Below, in pieces: positions 8,101 through 13,487 of a DNA stretch of 32,867 nucleotides (positions are counted from its first letter, which is position 1; the number at the start of each line of letters is the position of its first letter). Source of the DNA: Streptomyces sp. rh34 (GTDB lineage Bacteria > Actinomycetota > Actinomycetes > Streptomycetales > Streptomycetaceae); assembly GCF_002551245.1 (NCBI RefSeq), contig NZ_NTGZ01000057.1:1-32867 (forward strand), written 5' to 3'. The notes beneath the pieces are model-generated. The model was not told the origin of the DNA and searched no databases. It worked only from the letters and a program-made list of their open reading frames with translations. The position numbers and the translations under genes are program-made.

Positions 8101-10204
8101 CGAACGCCTCCTGGAAGCGGGCGCGGGCGTCGTCGGCGAGATAGCCGCCGTTGCCGCTGGCCACCGGCATCCGGAGCCCGAAGTCGTAGATCCAGGCGTG
8201 GGTGCGGTCCGCGCAGCGCAGCTCGTACGGCCGCTCGTCGACGACCTCGACACCGAGCTGCTGAAGCGCCGGGAGGACGGCGGAGAGGGAGACCTGCTCG
8301 CCGGTCCGGTAGATCTTGAAGCGGCGCTCGCCGGGACCCGCGCCGACCGGCTCGTACAGGCTGAGGGCGAAGTCCTTCTCGCCCTGCTTGAGGGTCTCCA
8401 GGTGCACCAGGTCGGCGACGGCGGCGCGCGGCGAGTGGTCGGCCTTGTAGCCCTCGGGGAACGAGTGGCCGTACTGGCGCTGGAGTTCGGCGCCGCGCTC
8501 CTCGCCCAGCTCGGCGGTGAGCGCCTCCTGGAAGCCGTCGGCCCAGGAGCGGGCGGCCTCGACGAGGCGGGCCTCGATGCGGTCGGCGTCGGCGTCCGTC
8601 AGATGCGGCAGCTCGGTGCCGGCCGGGACGCGGATGACGAAGTGCAGCCGGGAGAGGATCGACTCGGTGTTCCAGGCGGTGAAGTCGACGCTGTTGCCGC
8701 CGAGCTCCTCCTTGAGGATGTCGATCAGCCGCAGGCGTACGCCGGTGGTGTAGCGGTCGCGCGGCAGGTAGACGATCGCGGAGTAGTAGCGCCCGTACTC
8801 GTCCTGGCGCAGGTAGAGCCGCAGCCGACGGCGCTCCTGGAGGTAGAGGACGGAGGTCACGATGGAGCGGAGCTGGTCGACGGGCGTCTGGAACAGCTCG
8901 TCGCGGGGGTAGGTCTCCAGGATCTGGAGCAGGTCGCGGCCGTCGTGGCTGTTGTACGAGAAGCCCGCGCCCTCGACGACCTCGGCGACCTTGCGGCGGA
9001 TGACGGGCACCCGGCGCACGGACTCGGTGTAGGCGGCGGAGGAGAACAGCCCGAGGAAGCGCCGCTCGCCGACGACGTTGCCCTTGGCGTCGAACTTCTT
9101 CACGCCGACGTAGTCGAGGTAGCTGGGGCGGTGCACGGTGGCCCGGCTGTTGGCCTTCGTCAGGACGAGGAGCTTGTGCTCGCGGGCCTTGGCACGGGCG
9201 TCGGCGGGCAGCCGGTCGAAGGACGGGCTGACCGGATGGGCCTCGTCCTCGCTGTGGTGCGGGTCGGAGCGCAGGATGCCGAGCCCGGTGCCGGGCACGG
9301 CGGCCAGCGCGTCGCTGTCCTTCAGCTCGTACTCGCGGTAGCCGAGGAAGGTGAAGTGGTCGGCGGCCAGCCAGCGCAGCAGCTCACGGGCCTCCTCGAC
9401 CTCCTCGTCGGCGAGGTCGTCCAGCGGTTCGCCGGGCAGGTCGTCGGCGATCCGGAGGGCGGCGTCGCGCATCTTCCCCCAGTCCTCGACGGTCTCCCGC
9501 ACGTCGGACAGGACGCGCAGCAGGTCGGCGGTGATCTGCTGGAGGTCGGCCCGGTCGGTCTCGCGGTCCATCTCGACGTGGATCCAGGACTCGACGAGCG
9601 CGTCGTGGGGCAGCTCGGCCTTGCCGCCCTTGATGCCCTTGGTGCCCTTGGTGCCCTTGGTGCCCTTACGGCCCTGGGTGCTCTTCGGGAGGCCGGGGCC
9701 GCCGGAGAGGACCTCGATGAGCTTGCCGGTGACATCGCGACGGACCGTGACCTGCGGGTGGATCACGACGTGGATGCCGCGCCCCTGCCGGGACAGCTCG
9801 TTGGTGACGGAGTCCACCAGGAAGGGCATGTCGTCGGTGACGACCTCGACGACGGAGTGGCTGCAGGTCCAGCCGTTCTCCTCGACGGTCGGGGTGTGCA
9901 CCCGGACGTTCGCGGTGCCCTGCGGACGGTTCTCGGCCAGCCGGTAGTGCGAGGCGGCGGCGCCGTAGACGTCGACCGGGTCACGGCCGCTGAGGTCCTC
10001 CGGAGCCGTGTGCAGGTAGTAGCGCTGGAGGTAGGCGAGCACCGTGTCCTGACCGGCACCGGCGCTCTCGTCGGCCCCGGCGGCGGAAGTCCGCGCCCGA
10101 GGGGCACCTCCCGGGCCACCGACACCACCGCCCGGACCGTTTTCAGCTACCTTGGCGGCCCCTGCGAGCAGCTCGGCCTTGGCTTCGTCCAGCTTGGTCT
10201 GCAT
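5171..10204 (-). CDS. gdh: NAD-specific glutamate dehydrogenase, 180-kDa class
   Basis: 1677 residues from the ATG at 10204, with a purine-rich SD (AGGAG then GAGG) just upstream. It interconverts glutamate with 2-oxoglutarate and ammonia using NAD, in the catabolic direction in this class. Length and order fit the large bacterial GDH: an N-terminal ACT-like regulatory region (about 1-550, containing the DDMPFLVDSVTNEL block), a middle region, then the catalytic region. The catalytic part contains GGLRWSDRREDFRTE, the lysine motif PVGAKGGF (Lys near residue 911) and GVGDMSGDVFGNGML near 1045-1060. The tail beyond about 1300 is helical. A Lys-Gly-Thr tandem repeat near residues 180-192 is encoded by a 9-bp DNA repeat and sits in a linker. 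The gene is monocistronic, divergent from the DJ-1-family gene and convergent with the ABC ATPase. A second long frame runs antisense through it and is a composition artefact. Confidence 0.95.
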   Translation of the reverse strand: MQTKLDEAKAELLAGAAKVAENGPGGGVGGPGGAPRARTSAAGADESAGAGQDTVLAYLQRYYLHTAPEDLSGRDPVDVYGAAASHYRLAENRPQGTANVRVHTPTVEENGWTCSHSVVEVVTDDMPFLVDSVTNELSRQGRGIHVVIHPQVTVRRDVTGKLIEVLSGGPGLPKSTQGRKGTKGTKGTKGIKGGKAELPHDALVESWIHVEMDRETDRADLQQITADLLRVLSDVRETVEDWGKMRDAALRIADDLPGEPLDDLADEEVEEARELLRWLAADHFTFLGYREYELKDSDALAAVPGTGLGILRSDPHHSEDEAHPVSPSFDRLPADARAKAREHKLLVLTKANSRATVHRPSYLDYVGVKKFDAKGNVVGERRFLGLFSSAAYTESVRRVPVIRRKVAEVVEGAGFSYNSHDGRDLLQILETYPRDELFQTPVDQLRSIVTSVLYLQERRRLRLYLRQDEYGRYYSAIVYLPRDRYTTGVRLRLIDILKEELGGNSVDFTAWNTESILSRLHFVIRVPAGTELPHLTDADADRIEARLVEAARSWADGFQEALTAELGEERGAELQRQYGHSFPEGYKADHSPRAAVADLVHLETLKQGEKDFALSLYEPVGAGPGERRFKIYRTGEQVSLSAVLPALQQLGVEVVDERPYELRCADRTHAWIYDFGLRMPVASGNGGYLADDARARFQEAFAAVWRGEAENDGFNALVLGAGLNWRQAMVLRAYAKYLRQAGSTFSQDYMESTLRNNVHTTRLLVSLFEARMSPGRQSAGTELTDGLLEELDGALDQVASLDEDRILRSFLTVIKATLRTNFFQHTDDGTPHSYVSMKFDPQAIPDLPAPRPAYEIWVYSPRVEGVHLRFGKVARGGLRWSDRREDFRTEILGLVKAQMVKNTVIVPVGAKGGFVAKQLPDPSVDRDAWFAEGVAAYRTFISALLDITDNMVVGEVVPPADVVRHDEDDTYLVVAADKGTASFSDIANEVAVAYGFWLGDAFASGGSAGYDHKGMGITARGAWESVKRHFRELGHDTQTEDFTVVGVGDMSGDVFGNGMLLSEHIRLVAAFDHRHIFIDPNPDAATSYAERRRLFDLPRSSWGDYDTGLLSAGGGIHPRSAKSIPLNSHVREALGIDPSVSKMTPADLMQTILKAPVDLVWNGGIGTYIKAASESNADVGDKANDAIRVNGEDLRAKVVGEGGNLGATQLGRIEFARSGGRINTDAIDNSAGVDTSDHEVNIKILLNGLVRDGDMTVKQRNKLLADMTDEVGALVLRNNYAQNVALSNASAQAPSLLHAQQRFMRRLERDGALDRALEFLPADRHVRELLSNGKGLSQPELAVLIAYTKITAADELISTVLPDDPHLQKLVHAYFPSELRERFPAAVDGHALRREIITTVLVNDTVNTAGSTFLHRLREETGASMEEIVRAQFAAREIFGLSRVWDAVEALDNKVAADVQTRIRLHSRRLVERGSRWLLGNRPQPVAIAETIEGFRDGVARVWDELPKLLRGADLDWYRSILDELTAAGVPEELAVRVAGFSSAFPALDIVAIADRTGQDPLEVAEVYYDLADRLRITQLMDRIIELPRSDRWQSMARASIREDLYAAHAALTSDVLSVGNGSSTPEERFRAWEEKNAAILARSRSTLEEIQGSDAFDLANLSVAMRTMRTLLRTHA
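9629..9667 (-). repeat. 9-bp tandem repeat inside gdh (Lys-Gly-Thr codons)
   Basis: The plus strand reads GGTGCCCTT three times in exact tandem from 9641 to 9667, preceded by a degenerate unit. On the coding strand this gives repeated Lys-Gly-Thr and Lys-Gly-Ile. Each unit is three codons, so copy-number change keeps frame. It lies in a weakly conserved linker of the regulatory half. Confidence 0.8.
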
Positions 10205-10636
10205 GTCCTCTGGCTCCTGTCGCGCGCCGTTGCGTGACGTAGGTGAGAAAAGCGGCGTACCGCCACGACGCGGGGTTTCCGGTCTGGGTCGACGCTATGC
10301 CGCTTCGAGAGATACCCGGGACCATATTGGCCATTTTCGGCAGCCGGTCCGGAGTCGGAAGATCGCGGATCGCCCGGGTGCTGTGGCACTCCGGGCGGCA
10401 GCCGGGGGCTTCGCTGCCCCCGAGGCGTATCGCGCTGATCACGGCACCAGGCTATCCCCCTCGCACCCCATCGCGTCATGAGCTGCTTGTGTACAAAAGA
10501 ACCCCCCGGACTTTGACACTCTGGACAGTGCGCCGCGCCGCCTTGGCGAACTACCGAAACCGGGGCAGTCTGTCCGTACCGCACGGATCCAGGCCCTCGG
10601 CACGCCATCGGGGCCACCGGCCCCGAGGAGCCCGCC
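10205..10636. promoter_or_regulatory. Divergent promoter region of gdh and the DJ-1/PfpI-family gene
   Basis: These 432 bases hold no convincing gene. Visible items are a hairpin GGGGGC-TTCGCT-GCCCCC at 10404-10421 (one more C-G pair closes it), an inverted repeat TTGT-GT-ACAA at 10487-10496, and a lone TTGACA at 10513-10518 that could be a -35 element for the rightward gene but has no good -10 partner at the right distance. The gdh start is preceded by AGGAG/GAGG. The region must carry both promoters, but I cannot place either start point. Confidence 0.4.
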
Positions 10637-11215
10637 ATGCCGCAGAAGATCCTCATCGTCACCGGCGACGCCGCCGAGTCGCTCGAAGTCCTCTACCCGT
10701 ACCAACGGCTGCTGGAGGAGGGGTACGAGGTCGACATCGCGGCCCCCGAGCGCAAGACGCTGCGCTTCGTGGTCCACGACTTCGAGCCCGGCTTCGACAC
10801 GTACACGGAGAAGCCCGGCTACACCTGGCCCGCCGACCTGTCCTTCTCCGAGGTCGACCCCGGGGCCTACATCGCCCTGGTGATCCCCGGCGGTCGCGCC
10901 CCCGAGTACCTCCGCAACAACGCGGAACTGCGGAAGATCGTCGGCGCCTTCTTCTCCTCGGACCGCCCGGTCGCCCAGATCTGCCACGGCCCCCTGATCA
11001 CCGCCGCCAACGGCAGCCTCAGCGGCCGCAACGTCACGGCCTACCCGGCCCTGGAACCGGACATGCAGAGCGCGGGCGCGACCTTCCAGGACACGGAGGC
11101 GGTCGTGGACGGCGCCGTGGTCTCCTCCCGGGCCTGGCCGGACCACCCGGCGTGGATGCGAGAGTTCCTGAAGGTACTCAAGTCCATGCACCCCGCAGGC
11201 CCCTCCGACACCTGA
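10637..11215 (+). CDS. DJ-1/PfpI family protein (class I glutamine amidotransferase-like)
   Basis: 192 residues from the ATG at 10637, preceded by GAGGAG at good spacing. The fold signature is clear: KILIVTGDAAESLEVLYPYQRLLEEGYEV at the start with the conserved acidic residue (Glu14 or Glu17), LVIPGGRAPEYL at about 81-92, and the nucleophile elbow AQICHGPLI with Cys116-His117. Members act as proteases/chaperones (PfpI, YhbO) or as glyoxalase III/deglycase-type enzymes against methylglyoxal damage; which activity applies here cannot be told. The C-terminus ends with the usual PAWMREFLKVL helix. It stands alone, divergent from gdh and convergent with the HAD gene. Confidence 0.9.
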   Translation: MPQKILIVTGDAAESLEVLYPYQRLLEEGYEVDIAAPERKTLRFVVHDFEPGFDTYTEKPGYTWPADLSFSEVDPGAYIALVIPGGRAPEYLRNNAELRKIVGAFFSSDRPVAQICHGPLITAANGSLSGRNVTAYPALEPDMQSAGATFQDTEAVVDGAVVSSRAWPDHPAWMREFLKVLKSMHPAGPSDT

Positions 11216-11328
11216 GGACACGCCCCCACCCGGGCCCACCCCAAGCCCGCCCGACCGCACCTTCCAGCCCGCCGGGACGCACCCTCATCCCGCCGGAGCA
11301 CACCTTCCCCCTGCCCGGCCGCGCCCTC

Positions 11329-11351
11329 CAGCCCGTCCGGCGCTTGAGGAC
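11329..11351 (+). repeat. Dispersed intergenic repeat, copy 2
   Basis: Identical 23 bp to copy 1 (core CCGTCCGGCGCTTGAGGAC), in the 263-bp spacer between the convergent DJ-1 and HAD genes. It starts 30 bp before copy 3. A weaker relative (CAGCCCGCCGGGACG) begins near 11266. Confidence 0.75.
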
Positions 11352-11358
11352 GTCTTTT

Positions 11359-11381
11359 CAGCCCGTCCGGCGCTTGAGGAC
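11359..11381 (+). repeat. Dispersed intergenic repeat, copy 3
   Basis: Third exact copy, separated from copy 2 by seven bases (GTCTTTT). It is followed within eight bases by the short hairpin at 11389-11403, a pairing of repeat and hairpin that I recall as common in Streptomyces spacers. Confidence 0.75.
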
Positions 11382-11388
11382 CGGGGTC

Positions 11389-11403
11389 CGGGGCAGCGCC
11401 CCG
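11389..11403. terminator. Short GC hairpin, probable terminator between DJ-1 and HAD genes
   Basis: CGGGGC (11389-11394), loop AGC, GCCCCG (11398-11403). The 6-bp stem lies between two convergent stops and directly after the dispersed repeat. Function as a bidirectional terminator is inferred from position; it is weaker than the other terminators in this window. Confidence 0.5.
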
Positions 11404-11478
11404 AAAGCCCGCAGCACGCCCACCCGCACACGGACAGGCACCGGCACACGGCACAGGCACCGCCCCACCCCGCCTCCG

Positions 11479-12156
11479 CTACGCGGAAAACGTCCGCGCC
11501 AACGCCACCGCCTCCCCCAGGCTGTCCACCACCGGCACCCCCGCCCCCTCCAGACTGCTCCGGCTGTGCGACCCCCCGGTGTACAGCACCGCCCGAGCCC
11601 CCACGTGCGCCGCCGCCACCGCGTCGTCCACCGCGTCCCCGATGACCACCGAATTCTCGGGCGCGATCCCGTCCACCCCGGCCAGTGCCTCGAAGTGCCG
11701 CTCCATGTGGAGCGCCTTGCTCCCGCCGGACGGCCCCGTACGCCCCTCGACGCGGACGAACCGAGGCTCGATTCCGTACCCCCGCACCACCGGCACCAGC
11801 TGCTCGTGCCCGTACATGCTCAGCAGCGACTGACTGCGCCCGGCCCGCTGCCACTGATCCAGCAGCTCCTCCACCCCGGCGGTGAGCCCACAGGCCACCC
11901 GCTGCTCCGCGTAGTACCGGTGGAAGATGCCGTCCATCCGCTCCCACTCGGCCTCGGTGGGCAGCCGGCCCAGGAACCGCTCGTAGAACCGGGGTATGGG
12001 GATGGTGTACATCTCCCGGTACTGCTCCAGCGTGATCGGCGCCAGCTCGACCTCCGCGAAGGCGGCGTTCGTCGCCTGGATGACGGCATGGGTGTCGTCG
12101 AGCAGCGTGCCGTTCCAGTCCCAGACCAGATGTGTGCGTGTCGTCCCGGAAGTCAT
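11479..12156 (-). CDS. HAD-superfamily hydrolase
   Basis: 225 residues from the ATG at 12156 (MTSGTTRTHL). An ATG at 12192, 3 bp after the upstream stop, would add 12 residues. Neither start has a well-spaced SD, so the choice rests on the family start. Motif I is VWDWNGTLLDD with the nucleophile Asp13. The usual second Asp of DxDGT, the acid/base residue, is Asn15 here. A motif II Ser lies in LLSMYGHE, a motif III Lys in GGSKALHMERHF and motif IV in VVIGDAVDDAVAA. The cap resembles the phosphoglycolate phosphatase-like group. Substrate unknown. It follows the DUF6912-like gene closely and is probably co-transcribed with it. I recall DWNGT variants in other actinobacterial HAD proteins, so the Asn need not mean loss of function. 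Confidence 0.85.
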   Translation of the reverse strand: MTSGTTRTHLVWDWNGTLLDDTHAVIQATNAAFAEVELAPITLEQYREMYTIPIPRFYERFLGRLPTEAEWERMDGIFHRYYAEQRVACGLTAGVEELLDQWQRAGRSQSLLSMYGHEQLVPVVRGYGIEPRFVRVEGRTGPSGGSKALHMERHFEALAGVDGIAPENSVVIGDAVDDAVAAAHVGARAVLYTGGSHSRSSLEGAGVPVVDSLGEAVALARTFSA

Positions 12157-12195
12157 ACGCGAGAAAATACCCGCCGGGTCCGACAGCACCATCCC

Positions 12196-12702
12196 TCAGC
12201 CGATGAGCTGCGGAATCTCCTGGACGCCGAACCACAGCAGCTCGTGGTCCTCGGCCCCGTCCACGGTGAACTGCGCGTCGTCGTCGCCGAGGTCCGCCGC
12301 CCCCAGCGCCGACGCCGCGGCGGCCACGTCCTTCTCCGCGTCGTCGGCGTCCACGTGCACCGCCGCCGCCTTGGCCAGCGGCAGCGCGGCGGCGATCCGC
12401 ACCTCGCCAAGCGATGCCGCGCTCACCCCGCGATCGGGGTCGGCGACGGCGGCCCCGTCCGGTACGTCGACGGCCACGACGACCCGGCGGCGCGCCTCGT
12501 CCGGCTTCCCCGCGATCATCCGGAGCGAGGCGGCGGCGGCCCGGTTGAGCGCCGCGTACTCCAGCTCCTCGATGTCGTCGGAGACGTACCACTCGCGCAG
12601 CCCGGGGGTCACCGCGTAGGCGGTCAGCGGTCCGGGGCCGACCTCGCCCGCACCGTGCGCCGCTGCGAGACCGGAGAGGGTCAGGGGGACGTACACGCGC
12701 AT
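12196..12702 (-). CDS. DUF6912-like conserved actinobacterial protein
   Basis: 168 residues from the ATG at 12702. The opening MRVYVPLTLSGLAAAH, the block YAVTPGLREWYVSDDIEELEYAALNRAAAASLR and an acidic Asp/Ala-rich C-terminal half are what I associate with the small actinobacterial family DUF6912; the name is from memory. There is no signal peptide, membrane segment or recognisable catalytic motif. The central part (RRVVVAVDVPDGA, then HVDADDAEKDVAAA) suggests an alpha/beta cytosolic domain. It is the first gene of a likely two-gene unit with the HAD hydrolase and is divergent from the Rv3235-like gene. No function can be assigned. Confidence 0.75.
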   Translation of the reverse strand: MRVYVPLTLSGLAAAHGAGEVGPGPLTAYAVTPGLREWYVSDDIEELEYAALNRAAAASLRMIAGKPDEARRRVVVAVDVPDGAAVADPDRGVSAASLGEVRIAAALPLAKAAAVHVDADDAEKDVAAAASALGAADLGDDDAQFTVDGAEDHELLWFGVQEIPQLIG

Positions 12703-12975
12703 GGCAGGTCGCTTTCGTAGAGGGAAACGTCCTCAGGATACGTGGGAACGTCCCCTTTCGGGTTTCGGCAACCGGGGTCGTCCGTCCACGGCCGACGCCC
12801 CGTCACCCCCGCTGTCGCCCTTGTCCCGCAAGGGCCGAGCCACGGATAGGTGATTCCGCCCACGCCCGATCGGCGCCCGGAGGCCCCTTGCGTCGCTGAC
12901 GACCGCACCCGTAGAAGATCCCCAACACAAGTTACCGTCCGGTAGAACCGGGCCCGGTCAACGGGGGCGACGATC
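12703..12975. promoter_or_regulatory. Divergent intergenic region before the DUF6912-like and Rv3235-like genes
   Basis: 273 bp without a supported gene. It contains a hairpin GCCCTT-GTCCCGC-AAGGGC at 12817-12835 and a small palindrome TACCG-TC-CGGTA about 40 bp upstream of the rightward start. It must hold the divergent promoters, but no convincing -35/-10 pair is visible. Confidence 0.35.
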
Positions 12976-13422
12976 ATGAGCACGGACAGGACGAGGCCCA
13001 CCGGCCGACGCGACCAGGGTGGTCCCCGGACCGTCCCTCCGCAGCGGTCCCGCAGGCAACAGCCCCACCGGCCGCAGCGCCCGCACCAGTGGTTCGCCGA
13101 GCGGCTGCTCGCGGTTCTCAGCGGCCAGCGCCCGGTGCACTGGATGCTCGGCCACACCATCGGCGAGGCCTACGACCAGCTCGCCGAGCTGGCCCCGAGC
13201 ACTCCGCTGGGGGCCACCCGGGGCAGCCGCCCCGTCCTTCGCCACTGCCGCGGGGCGCAGCCCGCCACCGGCGTGGTCGAGGCGTTCGCCAGCATCACCG
13301 CGGGCGACCGGGTCCGGGCGATGGCCTTCCGCCTGGAACAGGGCGCCGACCATCGCTGGCGCTGCGCCGCGGTGGAACTGGGCGGCGAGCGCCTCACGGC
13401 CGGCCGCACCGGCCCCCGGTGA
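12976..13422 (+). CDS. Rv3235 family protein (small conserved actinobacterial protein)
   Basis: 148 residues from the ATG at 12976. The first 37 residues are basic and Pro/Gln-rich (PQRSRRQQPHRPQRPHQ) and look disordered. The conserved part starts at HQWFAERLLAVLSGQRPVHWMLGHTIGEAYDQLAEL and continues with a beta-rich stretch (VVEAFASITAGDRVRAMAFRLEQ, then HRWRCAAVEL). This matches the family I know as Rv3235, which in mycobacteria also lies near secA1, and the location next to secA here supports the call. There is no enzyme motif or signal peptide and the role is unknown. A long perfect hairpin follows directly. Confidence 0.8.
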   Translation: MSTDRTRPTGRRDQGGPRTVPPQRSRRQQPHRPQRPHQWFAERLLAVLSGQRPVHWMLGHTIGEAYDQLAELAPSTPLGATRGSRPVLRHCRGAQPATGVVEAFASITAGDRVRAMAFRLEQGADHRWRCAAVELGGERLTAGRTGPR

Positions 13423-13429
13423 GCCGGAA

Positions 13430-13477
13430 ACCGCGGCAGGGGCCGGACACCCCCTGGTGTCCGGCCCCTGCCGCGGT
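13430..13477. terminator. Very long perfect hairpin, bidirectional terminator between the Rv3235-like gene and secA
   Basis: CCGCGGCAGGGGCCGGACAC plus C (13431-13451) pairs without mismatch with 13456-13476 around a 4-base loop CCCT; A13430 and T13477 add a further pair, giving 22 bp. It lies 7 bp after the Rv3235-like stop and about 10 bp from the secA stop, so it can end both transcripts. No U-run is present. Confidence 0.92.
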
Positions 13478-13487
13478 ACCGCTGGTG

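Noticed and set aside
5177..10237. Open frame of about 1,686 codons on the plus strand, antisense to gdh
   Set aside because: Its composition (Val/Asp/Gly/Arg/His-rich, low complexity) is what the reverse frame of a high-GC gene gives, and it has no motif. The minus strand encodes a clear glutamate dehydrogenase.
10513..10518. TTGACA as a full sigma-70 promoter for the DJ-1 gene
   Set aside because: No acceptable -10 hexamer 16-19 bp downstream, so only noted as an isolated -35-like word.
10243..12720. Open frame of 825 codons spanning the DJ-1 gene, spacer, HAD and DUF6912-like genes
   Set aside because: Crosses several genes on both strands and has no protein-like segments; the DJ-1 frame at 10637 has a proper SD and fold motifs.
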